Part shown: one piece after another, positions 8,852-17,960 of the stretch | Position numbering within the stretch: the stretch's first letter is position 1 | Layout: the number at the start of each line of letters is the position of its first letter | From: Catenulispora sp. EB89 | GTDB taxonomy: Bacteria > Actinomycetota > Actinomycetes > Streptomycetales > Catenulisporaceae | Direction of reading: 5' to 3' | Length of the DNA: 64,000 bases | NCBI RefSeq assembly: GCF_041261445.1 | Contig: NZ_JBGCCU010000017.1 | Location: forward strand, 186,001 to 250,000 | Made by a program: the position numbers and the translations under genes | The notes under the pieces: generated by a model | What the model was told of the DNA's origin: nothing | The model's database searches: none | Seen by the model: only the letters and a program-made list of their open reading frames with translations

Positions 8852-9525
8852 CGTTCCAACAGCGGTATAGCGGAGCGGATACACAGACCGCCGATGCAGA
8901 CCTCGAACGGGTTCAGCGAGTCGTCGACGATGAGCGCGTCGCCGGCGTTCATCGCGCGCACGACCAAATCGTGCCGCGCCCAGATAAGTCGGGTGTACGC
9001 CTGCGTCGACTCGGGGATCTCCTTGGCCCCGGCTGTGACGACGGCCTCGTAGGTCAGCATCTCGGTCCACTCGGCAGTCTCGGTACCCAGCGGGTCCTCG
9101 ACGAGGTCCAGTGCGGTGGCTGCCAAGGTCGCGACAGCCTCGAAGCGCTGGCCGACCAGGGCATCGGCGATGCCGACTTTCCGGGCGACGAGGCTCTCCA
9201 GCACGAACGCCGCAGGATGGCGCGAGACGTCGCCTGTCCCGAGTCGGAAGGATCTACCCGCGCTCCTCGGCTTGATGCCAACTTCGGTCAGGCGCGGACA
9301 GGCCTCATGGGCGAGTATCGCGAACAGGGGTTCGGGAACACGGGCGGTGGGCGTGCTCAGAACACCGGGGTGCCTGGGCATCGACGGAACGTTGCGCCGG
9401 ACCCCAAGGAGCACCTCTTGCCGGGTATCGTCGCGGAACAACACGAGAGACACCACACGCACTGGGTTGTTTCTGTCCGCACCTTCTGTCGTGCGCAGCA
9501 GGTTCGCCATGGCCTCGTCAGGCAT
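8848..9525 (-). CDS. NUDIX-like protein with degenerate box
   Basis: A 225-residue protein whose N-terminal half reads like a NUDIX fold: a beta strand (VRVVSLVLFRDDTRQEVLLG), then HPGVLSTPTARVP in place of the usual glycine loop. The segment where the NUDIX box should lie, FVLESLVARKVGI, keeps one Glu and the Gly-Ile but lacks the REx2EE core. If the fold is right, the enzyme is probably inactive, divergent or a ligand sensor. Its stop overlaps the next ATG (ATGA), and its start overlaps the preceding gene by 8 nt. A second protein with a similar domain is encoded immediately upstream. The fold is my reading of the pattern, not an established hit. Confidence 0.5.
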   Translation of the reverse strand: MPDEAMANLLRTTEGADRNNPVRVVSLVLFRDDTRQEVLLGVRRNVPSMPRHPGVLSTPTARVPEPLFAILAHEACPRLTEVGIKPRSAGRSFRLGTGDVSRHPAAFVLESLVARKVGIADALVGQRFEAVATLAATALDLVEDPLGTETAEWTEMLTYEAVVTAGAKEIPESTQAYTRLIWARHDLVVRAMNAGDALIVDDSLNPFEVCIGGLCIRSAIPLLER

Positions 9526-10888
9526 CGCCCTGCCCCTTGGCGTTCCCTGGGAATCGGTAGCCGAACACGGCCTCGCGCAGCCATGCGTCCCGACGCCGCA
9601 GCAATCGATTCAGCTGGGGCCTGGTCTGGCTGGCGTACAGGTTCCGCAGCGGCACGGTCTGCAGGTCAGGACTCCAGTTCTTGGCATGCGCCAGTTCGTC
9701 GGCGGTCGAGGATCGCACCAGATCCAGGCGGTAGACGTAGAAGCCCAGCCAGGAGTTCTCGCCTTCGCGATCCAGCAGGCAGGTTCCGCGGAAGTCCAGC
9801 CGGTCGGCGGAGATGTCCAGACCGCAGCTCATGAACAGATCACGCTGGGCGGCACGTCGGAAGGCTGCCTCCGGCACTTCGAAGGTCTCCGGTTGGCCGG
9901 CGCGCAGCCACATATCCTCCAGCGCCTTCTCCAGGTCCATATCGGCTGGTCCGGTGAGCAGCTCTGCGAGGTCCTCCACAAGCACCCGCTCGCTGATCAG
10001 CGACAGCAGTCCGAAGTCGTCGCGGGAGTTGCGCGGGGTGCGGAGTTTGAGCAAGACGGCCGGCCCGCGCGGGGTAGGCGTACAGATCGCGACGGCCACT
10101 GCTGGGACCACGGAATCGGCGGGCCTGCGTTGGGTGTTGAATCCGGTGATTACTGGATGGAACTCACGGCCGGTTGTCGCTGGCTCGGCCGGTTCCGGTT
10201 CCAGGCCGCACAACACCTGGCGCGGCGCCAACGGCATGGACCGACCGACCAGTGACTCCAGGTACTCCAGGAAGTCGCTGACCTGGTCAGCAGGCATCGC
10301 CGAGAGGACGAGGGTGGTCTCGTCGGCACCGCCGGCCGCCGCGGCCGTACGAACCGGCGGCAGCTGGCTGATGATGGTGATGCTGTGCGTCCGTCCGCGC
10401 CGGGTGTAGACGATGCAGTCGAGGAACACGTCGTCGAACTCGAAGATCTGCAGTGCCTCCGGACCGTCCGACAGCGGCGCCAGCCAGTTGCGCAGTCCGG
10501 TGATGCCGGCGACCCATCGCTGCACGACTCGCCCCAGAACACCGGAGTGCCGGTACAGGGTGATCCGGTCGCGCGCGGGCGTCAGATAGCGAACTTGGCG
10601 CGGGTGGATGACCGGCAGCCCTTCGCGAGTCCGCTCACCCTCCAACTCGATGAGCCGTTCCGCACAAGGCCAGGGCAGGACGCCGAGGATGTCGACCACA
10701 TCAGCGGCGATCACCTCTTGCATCAGGCCCTCGATGTCCGGACCGATCGGGGCGTAAGCGATGGCCATGCTGGAATCCGTGTGGGCGGGTAACGTCCCCG
10801 AGCCGGCAGCGGCGCCTTGGGATCTTCTCCCGCCGAGCGCGCGCTGCGCCGCCCGGACCTCGGCCGGGACGTCCTCGTCAACGGCCAT
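9518..10888 (-). CDS. Large protein with C-terminal NUDIX-like domain, function unknown
   Basis: About 456 residues from ATG 10888, whose first base overlaps the TGA of the upstream gene (TGATG). The first 270 residues have no recognised family and are rich in hydrophobic and Arg residues, with FEFDDVFLDCIVYTRRG near the middle. The C-terminal part restarts with a strand resembling a NUDIX domain (VPAVAVAICTPTPRGPAVLL). A box-like segment AQRDLFMSCGLDI keeps Arg, a Glu-to-Asp change and Gly but lacks the two central Glu residues. A WLGFYVYRLDL strand follows. Together with the next gene it forms a pair of NUDIX-like proteins with altered catalytic residues. A longer upstream start is possible but would overlap the preceding gene more deeply. 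Confidence 0.45.
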   Translation of the reverse strand: MAVDEDVPAEVRAAQRALGGRRSQGAAAGSGTLPAHTDSSMAIAYAPIGPDIEGLMQEVIAADVVDILGVLPWPCAERLIELEGERTREGLPVIHPRQVRYLTPARDRITLYRHSGVLGRVVQRWVAGITGLRNWLAPLSDGPEALQIFEFDDVFLDCIVYTRRGRTHSITIISQLPPVRTAAAAGGADETTLVLSAMPADQVSDFLEYLESLVGRSMPLAPRQVLCGLEPEPAEPATTGREFHPVITGFNTQRRPADSVVPAVAVAICTPTPRGPAVLLKLRTPRNSRDDFGLLSLISERVLVEDLAELLTGPADMDLEKALEDMWLRAGQPETFEVPEAAFRRAAQRDLFMSCGLDISADRLDFRGTCLLDREGENSWLGFYVYRLDLVRSSTADELAHAKNWSPDLQTVPLRNLYASQTRPQLNRLLRRRDAWLREAVFGYRFPGNAKGQGDA

Positions 10889-11313
10889 CAGGACACCGCC
10901 TGGCGGCCCCGCCGATACACGGACCCGATCCGGTCCATCATGGATTCCCATGCTTCCATCAAGGCGTCCTCGTCAACAGGTGACTGCCCCGCACTGGCGA
11001 TGAATCGCATGCACGCCTCGCGGGCGGCGGCGTCCTGAAGTCGCAGGGCCAGCAGGTACAGGCGCCGACGCGGCGGGCTCTGACGGCCGGTGAACACCGC
11101 CGTCGGCGACGCGCCGTCATCGAAGAGGGCCATGATGTCGGCGGCCGTCCCGCGCTGCACGTCACGGTCCTTGTCACGGCGGGAGAGCGCCGACGTCGTC
11201 ATCGGGGCCAGCAGCGCCAGCACCGCACCCAGAGTGGTGCCCGCCAGAGTGAACACCTGCTGTACCACCAGCACCAACCCCCCTTCGGCGGCGCACCACG
11301 CACAAGACGGCAC
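10888..11313 (-). CDS. Small membrane-anchored protein, unknown function
   Basis: About 141 residues. A hydrophobic segment near residues 12-40 (VFTLAGTTLGAVLALLAP) suggests a single N-terminal membrane anchor, followed by a basic stretch (SRRDKDRDVQRG) and a cytoplasmic helical domain of about 95 residues. The start is uncertain: an in-frame GTG about 13 codons downstream would give a more typical N-terminus. The gene ends in a 1-nt overlap with the next start and begins 52 nt after the HD gene stop, so it belongs to the same transcription unit. No family recognised. A role tethering or sensing at the membrane for the operon is inference. Confidence 0.6.
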   Translation of the reverse strand: MPSCAWCAAEGGLVLVVQQVFTLAGTTLGAVLALLAPMTTSALSRRDKDRDVQRGTAADIMALFDDGASPTAVFTGRQSPPRRRLYLLALRLQDAAAREACMRFIASAGQSPVDEDALMEAWESMMDRIGSVYRRGRQAVS

Positions 11314-11365
11314 TGAGTGTGACGATACGGTTTTCAGCGCATCAAATCAGACCACAGATACCCGG

Positions 11366-11980
11366 TCAACCCAGATGCCGGTCGCTCTCGGCCTGGTCGA
11401 TCATCTGGTCGCAGACCGCCGCGAGAGCACCGATGGTGTCGCGAACCCGCTTGAGCCTGCTCCGCACGTCGTCGGCGCGAACGCCGTGCTCCACCCACGA
11501 GGAACGCTCGACGTTGCTGAAGTTCAGGACAATCGGACACAGTGTGTCCATACCCTTCACGAAACGCGCCTCGGGAGTGGTCTGGGCCTCGTACTCCGAC
11601 CACAGATCCACAAGCCTGCCCACTGCCGCGTTGTTCGGATGCCGTGCGCGCAGTTCGCGCATCGCCGCAACCTCGCGGTCTTTCTTGCCCACGATCGCGA
11701 CAGCGTCATAGGCGAAGGTGTCGCCGACGAACGCCTCGGCCGCATCGTGCAGCACAGCGAGCAATGCGGCCTTGGCGACGTCGATGGGCTCGGGCGAATA
11801 TTCAGCCAATAGCAACGCAGCTACAGCCAATTGCCAGGAGTGCTCGGCGACCCGTTCCTTGCGCTCTCCCGAAAACAGAGGGTTCTGGCGCTCGACATCC
11901 TTCAGAGGCTCGAAACCGAGCAGCACCACCAGCTCTTCGGGAAGGTCATTCAGGATCTTCTCGCTCGCACGGTCCGTCAC
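11366..11980 (-). CDS. HD-domain phosphohydrolase (YfbR/HD_3-like)
   Basis: A 204-residue HD-superfamily protein, most like the small 5'-deoxynucleotidases (YfbR, PF13023-type). Metal-binding residues are visible: His in ERVAEHSW near residue 47, the HD pair in AVLHDAAEAF near residue 79, and a later Asp in KGMDTLCP near residue 144. Such enzymes dephosphorylate nucleoside monophosphates in the cytoplasm. It is the first gene of the minus-strand operon ending at 8102 and lies 283 nt downstream of the NACHT-WD40 gene on the same strand, with only weakly structured sequence between. It could serve as the nucleotide-supplying or effector enzyme of that operon, which is inference. Confidence 0.8.
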   Translation of the reverse strand: MTDRASEKILNDLPEELVVLLGFEPLKDVERQNPLFSGERKERVAEHSWQLAVAALLLAEYSPEPIDVAKAALLAVLHDAAEAFVGDTFAYDAVAIVGKKDREVAAMRELRARHPNNAAVGRLVDLWSEYEAQTTPEARFVKGMDTLCPIVLNFSNVERSSWVEHGVRADDVRSRLKRVRDTIGALAAVCDQMIDQAESDRHLG

Positions 11981-12263
11981 GCGGCCCCACCGCCCATATC
12001 TCGCCCTACGTCCAGGAGCGCGGCCTGCCTGCCCGCATCGCCGGAAGCCGAGTTACCTGCCGAACACTCAAGGTAGCACCGTGGTCGACCAAAGGGGGTC
12101 AGATCAAACCCTGAAACGCCTGACGTGGACGGGATGTAACAGGACGGGAATTTCTCCCCGCGAGCACACACAAGCATCCACCATCCTGAGACGACCGACC
12201 GGCAACGAGCGAATCGACCCAGGATGCCGCCCCTGGGCACCGATCTCGAGGGCTTCGAACGCA

Positions 12264-15200
12264 TCAAGACAAAATCGGCTCGTCCGCTGCGAGTAGTTTG
12301 ATATTCGGGTAGAATCTGTCGATCTCGCCGGGACGGAATCTGCACAACTTGACCGCCCACCAGAGACCTTCGCCGACATCGCCCTGTACTTTGTACGAGC
12401 CGTCCGGCAAGAGGACAGCCGTGCCGGTGGGATATACGACGAACGTGGCGAGAAGTCGGCCTGAAGCATCCCACAGACGGATCGACCCATCCATCGCCGA
12501 GGTCGCGATCTGTGTACCGTCAGCACTGAACGCCCCGCCAGTGACGAGACCCGCGGAGTCCGAGAGCGAGAGACGGCACCGGCCCGTAACACAGTCCCAG
12601 ACGCGCATCGACTCAGAGGACACGGTCGCGATCAGGCCACCATCCGGGGAGAACACGACCCCAACCGTCGCACTGGCCCGGAACTCTTTGCGCAACGAGC
12701 GACCACGCGTGTCCCAGATACGCACCGAACCGTTGCGGGAGGCGCTGGCCATTCGCGCCCCGTCCGACGTGAACGCGACGCTGTCGACGGCCTGATGGCT
12801 GTACCCCGACGAGAATCCCGACTGGTTGTAGAGCGACACGCTTCCGTCCTTGAACCCAGTGACGGCCAGCTGTCCGTCGGGAGCGAACGCGACCCTGCTG
12901 GACTCGTATGTGGTGAGCGTGGCGATTTCACGGCCGTCGAGGACGCTCCACAGCCGGCTCGGGCCGTTCCAGCTCGTTGTGGCCAGCATGGTGCCGTCCC
13001 GAGACACCGCGAGGCTTCTGAGCCGGCCGGCATTGCGGACAGTGATGACGCGCCTTGCCGGAGCGGTGCTCCAGATGTGAGCCGCCCCGCTGGAATCCTG
13101 AAGTGCCACCCAACGACCGTCGCTAGTGAGGATTGCGCCGGAACCGGCTGAACCCTCGTCCGACCTCATCACCGTGGCCTGGCCAGTTCTGGTGTCCCAG
13201 GCCCATACCCGGTCCCCGGTTGTCGCAATGAGCCGGCCGTCCGGCGCGAAGGCCACTGATGAGATCGGTTCGGCGCGATGGCTGTCGACGAGTTGGAACT
13301 CCCCCGCGCCCTGCCACGTCGCGAGCTCGCCGCCCGGCAGGACCAGGGCGACCGCCTGGGCGTTCGACGCCAGTGCGACCCCGACGGCGCCCTGGGGGAC
13401 ATCGGCGACAACCACACCCCGGTGGGCATCGCAAACCCGAGTCCGCCCCGCACCGACCGTGACGGCCACGAGGTTTCCCTCCTGGGAAAACGCAACAGCC
13501 TCCACCGAGGCATCCAGATAAGGTACCGCCGCCAATTGTGCGCCGGACCTTTCCCAAAGCCGTGCGATACCGTCCTTGCACCCGGTGGCGACGATCTGGC
13601 CGTCCGAAGACATCGCAACGCAGGTCACAGCAGCCGGATGCTCACCCAGCAACGTCTGCCCGCCATTGCGGGCGTCCAGCACTGAGACAATCCCCTGTGC
13701 CGTGGCAAAGACCAGATAGTCGTCGTCAGCAGAGAAGGCCATCGCGGTCACCGCTCCCCTCTGACCGAGTCGAAGCTCGGACAGCGACCCGCCTCCTACG
13801 CTCCAGAAGCGGACCGACCCATCCGCCGACCCGGTTGCGACAAGGGCACCGTTGTGTGTGAACGTCACGGCGGTCACCGCGGCAGAGTGCCCGGTGAACG
13901 TTGCTTGCAGCTCACCGGTCATCGTCCAGACGCGAACTGAGTGATCTGCGGATGCAGAGGCCACGAGCCGACCGTCACGCGATACGGCTACGGCCAACAC
14001 CGGAGCGGTATGACCGGTGAGGACCCGCAGCGTCTGGGCAGAAACGGTGTCAACGATCTCGACCGATTGATGTCGGCTCACTGCAACCAGGCCATTGACA
14101 CCCAAATCACCCGCGACACTGCGGGCCCGACCGCCCGCCGGCCGCGCCGGAGTCGCGGCGTCCCGGCCCACCACAGCGGCCGACCGGAGTTCGACCGCGT
14201 CCGGCCTGTCTTCGATGCCAGCCACCCCGACGAGCGCGGCACGCTCCCATCGGCTGCCGGTCAGACTCGTCCCCGTAAGGCTGCCCTTGATCATCCACGC
14301 GCCGGTGAAATCGGCTCCCCGCAGATCAGCGTCCTGAAGGTCCAGGTCGACCAACCGCATGCCGCGGAAATCAGCCAGCTGCAGATCAGCACCTCGCAAG
14401 TTCGTCGAGGACAAGTCCAGCCCCCGCAGGTCGATGCCCGCCAGATTCACTCGCACATTCATGTTCTGACTCAGCCGCAGGATGATGGCGGCGGCGTTCT
14501 GCCGGGCCGGCGCCGGGGCTCGGCCGTCCTGGACGGTCCTCTCCGCCCAAGCCATCACCAGTTCCGTCCCGGCGAGATCGCCGAGAAAATCGATCATCAA
14601 CGGCGAGAGCGGCTGGACTGACAGCACATCGGCCGAGACGCCTGCTTTCAGGAACCGCGCCGCCGCATCCGCGACCAGCCACTCCATCACCGATCGATGA
14701 ACGAAATCGAACTCGTCGTCCGCCGTCCGAACCAGGAGGCTTCCCGATCCGATCGCTTGTGTCGCTTGATCCGAGCTGTACCCGTAGTCGAACATGCGAA
14801 CGAGAGCGTGCGAAACCTCCATCGACAGGTCCGTCAACGTGATCACGCCTGTGGGCGACGACCAGAGGGCCACAGCCAGCGCCTCGCAGGCCTGTCGTCG
14901 ATCCCCGTCGCTGAACGACGGCAGACCCCCGTCATGGTGCTGACGCTCGGCCTCGTACGCCAGCCATCTGGCTATCAGTTCCTGATAGAGGTCGGCCGCG
15001 CTGATTCGCCCCTTCGCGTTCCGGATCTCCCGCAGACGCTCGATGTCGAGTCCGACGATGAACGACAGCATCCTGGGGTTGTGCGAAAGCCCCAACAAAT
15101 CCTTGATGTCCTGAAGAAGCGTGTAGCGTTCGGCTGCCGCGTCCACGTCTCCGCCGAAGTACTTGACGAGGTAGTCGTGGATCTGATCGTCGCTGAAGTC

Positions 15201-17960
15201 GGCGAGCTCGACGACCCGGCTGACGTCCCTGCCGATGACACGCTCGCCGAGCGCAGTGCGCACCTGTTGCTCGGAGCGGAAATGTTGCGTGCGGCTGGTC
15301 AGAACGATCTTGGCTTGTCCGCTTGCGGCGTCGATCAGGGACCGGAGGTGCAGTGCGGCGTTGTCGTAGCTGATTCTCAGCACAAGCTCGTCGAAGCCGT
15401 CGAACAAGAGGGCTATCCGGCCGCTGCGCACGAGGTATCTCAGCTTCTCCAGATCGATCTGCCGCTCACCCATGCGAACCAGATGCTGGGAAAGCAACTC
15501 GTCGAGGCTGGGCCGCTTCTCCAGATGGCGCAGCTCGACGAGTATCGGCTGCAGGCTCGGGAGGCGGTCAGGCATGCGACGGCACAACTCGTTGAGGAGG
15601 AAGGTCTTACCCCGTCCGAAGTCGCCCAGCACCATGATGAACATCGCCTGCTCATCGGCGAGCCAGCCCAGTACGCGTTCGAGCAGGTCTTCCTTGACGG
15701 CGCGTGTATGACTCCTGTTGTCCTCCAAGAAGCGTTGCGGGACGTAAAGCCGTGACGGATAGCGCTGGTCGGTCGCCAGCCTGCGCCTCTGCTGTTTGTC
15801 GAACGCCGACAGGTCGGCAATGCCCTGGTACTCGATGAAGCGGATCAGTCGGACGCCGCTGGAAATCGCAGTGTGGACCAGGTCGGGAGCGGCCGGCTCC
15901 CCGAAATACACAAGCTTCGACGGGGTGCCCGGGTCCGCGGCCGCGAAGTGGTCATGGACATTCCGAACGAAACCATCGATGCTCGCCCTGTCCGGGACGC
16001 CTTCCACGACGCCGACGGCCCACTGCTCACACGCCTCGTCGGCCAGCTTCGAGGTGACCCGCAGATACCGGTCGCGGCCGTCACGGGTACACACCACTAT
16101 CGAAGCATGCTGGTGCAGCATCGCCGTGACTTCGCGGACCTGTTCCAGCAGGCCGTCCATGGCGGTCGGCCGCACCGCGGATTCCGAATTCCGCATATCC
16201 AGCGCTGTTCCCCAGCCCAATTGCGCTTCCGGGTCTGCGAAGACCGCGACCGAGTCGGACAATTGATGACTGCTCTGCACCTGCCAGCTGGAGCGTGACT
16301 CGGACACCTCCATATCGCCCGTCCACTGCCCGTGGCGATGGTTGTAAATCCTGCCATGCTGTGTAATGCCGTCGCGGTTGATTTCCACCAGCTGGTACTG
16401 CTGAGGATGGACATCCGCGAATGGCCCCTTGACCATGGCCGAGGCCCCGGATGATATTGCCGCGATTCCCGACGGCAGTACTCGCGCACACCCGTCGGTA
16501 CCGCGCCCGTGGAACAGCACCTGAATCAGCCGCCGGCCCTGGGAGTCCTCCTCGCCGAACATCCTTTCGAGATCGGATGCGTCATGCAAGTTCTCACCGA
16601 ACGGGTCAGCCGCTCCCCGCAAATTGTGATGGACAGTCGCCAGCCGAAGCCATCCTTCGTCCCGGTACCGCACCAGCCGCTCGGCGAACCACTGCATTTG
16701 CGCACTACCGATGAAGCCATTACGGTCTTGGTTCTGATGACATTCAGCGATGGTCGAGTTGAACCCGGCGACCACGACACACAAGTCCGGTATCTCGAAC
16801 AGGGTCCAGGGCTCGTCAGGCGTGAAACTGGTGCCGTCCCGGTCGCGATAGAATTCGCGGAACATCGCGTCGAATTTCTCCCACTTCGGCCAGAACGGGG
16901 GAAGTGGCGTTTTCTCGTTCCCCTCCTGCCTCAGATGATATGCGGCACAGTCCGAGCGATTCACATCCTGACTCCCGGGAACAATGATCATTCGATCCCG
17001 GGGCAGCCCGACAGCGACGCCGAGTTTGGAGAGGGAGCGCCCAGCCGCTGAGAACTCCGACGGCTTCCCGCTCGCAGCCAGGTTGCCCGCGACGACAACC
17101 AAATCCGGATTTACGCCGGTATAGGAAACCGTGTCCGCGAGGTCTGCAAGGAGACCGTCGAAGAGAACGTCGGTGTCGGCCTCGAGCGCTCCGTCGCTAC
17201 CGCCGTGCTTCCTCGGCGATCCGAACAGCGTGTCCGACACATGGAGCACATTCACCGTGTCGACCGGCGCTCGGCGAATGCCCGAAGCCAGCACACTGAA
17301 CGCGTCAGGAAGGTGGAGGTCGCGGCTGCTCACCAGTGTGGACAATTCCTGCACCGAGATCGCGTAGGCATCGCGCTCGCCGGATGCGGCCGAAGGCGCG
17401 GCTGAGACGATTCCCAGCACATACCCGCTGGCCATATCGATGACGGGACTCCCACTGAACCCCGGTTGAATACGCACAGCGGAGTCATGCGCACTGTCGA
17501 CTTGCAGACGTCCACCACCAACACGGTTCCGCACCACCACCTCGGCCCAAGCCCCACCCGGGCGCGCAGGCTTGGTCGGAAAACCGAATACCAGGGCCTT
17601 CAGCCCTGATCTCACCGGGTCCGGGAAGAGTCGGGCGGGAACGGGTTCGGGACGGACATCTGAGCGGATCCGCAGACGGGCCAAGTCTCCGCTGTCGACA
17701 CCTTCTTGCGGCGGTGGCCTCCACAACGTGACCGAGGCCAACACAATCCCGGACGGCTGCGCACTGCGCAGCGGGAAGGCGACTTCAACGAGACCACGCG
17801 GTATAGACTGTGACCGCGGATCCAGTCCCATCGCGACATTCACCACATGTGCGCACGTAACGAATTCGTTCAGGCTCACCATCACCCCGACGCCGGCGCT
17901 CTTGCCGCCGTGAGCGCGTACATGAACGATGGAGCCTTCTGTGTTCGAATGAGCAGCCAT
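12264..17960 (-). CDS. Trypsin-like / dead phosphoesterase / NACHT / pentapeptide / WD40 STAND protein
   Basis: A 1898-residue signal-transduction ATPase. Domains in order: trypsin-like protease (1-220) with catalytic His in VTCAHVV and Ser in QPGFSGSPV; metallophosphoesterase-like domain (235-530) with key ligands replaced (SDTLFG, AGNLAASG, PGSQDVN, HGRGTD); a linker with SKLVYFGEP and VRLIRFIEYQG (590-745), possibly an inactive nuclease-like fold; NACHT with Walker A GDFGRGKT near 775, Walker B LLFDGFDEL near 850 and LTSRTQ; a helical region; pentapeptide repeats (1168-1237); about 13 WD40 repeats (1300-1850) and a C-terminal cap. The start (ATG at 17960) overlaps the TRYPCO1-like stop by one base. 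By family knowledge such proteins sense invaders or self damage and activate a protease. The trigger is unknown. Confidence 0.85.
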   Translation of the reverse strand: MAAHSNTEGSIVHVRAHGGKSAGVGVMVSLNEFVTCAHVVNVAMGLDPRSQSIPRGLVEVAFPLRSAQPSGIVLASVTLWRPPPQEGVDSGDLARLRIRSDVRPEPVPARLFPDPVRSGLKALVFGFPTKPARPGGAWAEVVVRNRVGGGRLQVDSAHDSAVRIQPGFSGSPVIDMASGYVLGIVSAAPSAASGERDAYAISVQELSTLVSSRDLHLPDAFSVLASGIRRAPVDTVNVLHVSDTLFGSPRKHGGSDGALEADTDVLFDGLLADLADTVSYTGVNPDLVVVAGNLAASGKPSEFSAAGRSLSKLGVAVGLPRDRMIIVPGSQDVNRSDCAAYHLRQEGNEKTPLPPFWPKWEKFDAMFREFYRDRDGTSFTPDEPWTLFEIPDLCVVVAGFNSTIAECHQNQDRNGFIGSAQMQWFAERLVRYRDEGWLRLATVHHNLRGAADPFGENLHDASDLERMFGEEDSQGRRLIQVLFHGRGTDGCARVLPSGIAAISSGASAMVKGPFADVHPQQYQLVEINRDGITQHGRIYNHRHGQWTGDMEVSESRSSWQVQSSHQLSDSVAVFADPEAQLGWGTALDMRNSESAVRPTAMDGLLEQVREVTAMLHQHASIVVCTRDGRDRYLRVTSKLADEACEQWAVGVVEGVPDRASIDGFVRNVHDHFAAADPGTPSKLVYFGEPAAPDLVHTAISSGVRLIRFIEYQGIADLSAFDKQQRRRLATDQRYPSRLYVPQRFLEDNRSHTRAVKEDLLERVLGWLADEQAMFIMVLGDFGRGKTFLLNELCRRMPDRLPSLQPILVELRHLEKRPSLDELLSQHLVRMGERQIDLEKLRYLVRSGRIALLFDGFDELVLRISYDNAALHLRSLIDAASGQAKIVLTSRTQHFRSEQQVRTALGERVIGRDVSRVVELADFSDDQIHDYLVKYFGGDVDAAAERYTLLQDIKDLLGLSHNPRMLSFIVGLDIERLREIRNAKGRISAADLYQELIARWLAYEAERQHHDGGLPSFSDGDRRQACEALAVALWSSPTGVITLTDLSMEVSHALVRMFDYGYSSDQATQAIGSGSLLVRTADDEFDFVHRSVMEWLVADAAARFLKAGVSADVLSVQPLSPLMIDFLGDLAGTELVMAWAERTVQDGRAPAPARQNAAAIILRLSQNMNVRVNLAGIDLRGLDLSSTNLRGADLQLADFRGMRLVDLDLQDADLRGADFTGAWMIKGSLTGTSLTGSRWERAALVGVAGIEDRPDAVELRSAAVVGRDAATPARPAGGRARSVAGDLGVNGLVAVSRHQSVEIVDTVSAQTLRVLTGHTAPVLAVAVSRDGRLVASASADHSVRVWTMTGELQATFTGHSAAVTAVTFTHNGALVATGSADGSVRFWSVGGGSLSELRLGQRGAVTAMAFSADDDYLVFATAQGIVSVLDARNGGQTLLGEHPAAVTCVAMSSDGQIVATGCKDGIARLWERSGAQLAAVPYLDASVEAVAFSQEGNLVAVTVGAGRTRVCDAHRGVVVADVPQGAVGVALASNAQAVALVLPGGELATWQGAGEFQLVDSHRAEPISSVAFAPDGRLIATTGDRVWAWDTRTGQATVMRSDEGSAGSGAILTSDGRWVALQDSSGAAHIWSTAPARRVITVRNAGRLRSLAVSRDGTMLATTSWNGPSRLWSVLDGREIATLTTYESSRVAFAPDGQLAVTGFKDGSVSLYNQSGFSSGYSHQAVDSVAFTSDGARMASASRNGSVRIWDTRGRSLRKEFRASATVGVVFSPDGGLIATVSSESMRVWDCVTGRCRLSLSDSAGLVTGGAFSADGTQIATSAMDGSIRLWDASGRLLATFVVYPTGTAVLLPDGSYKVQGDVGEGLWWAVKLCRFRPGEIDRFYPNIKLLAADEPILS

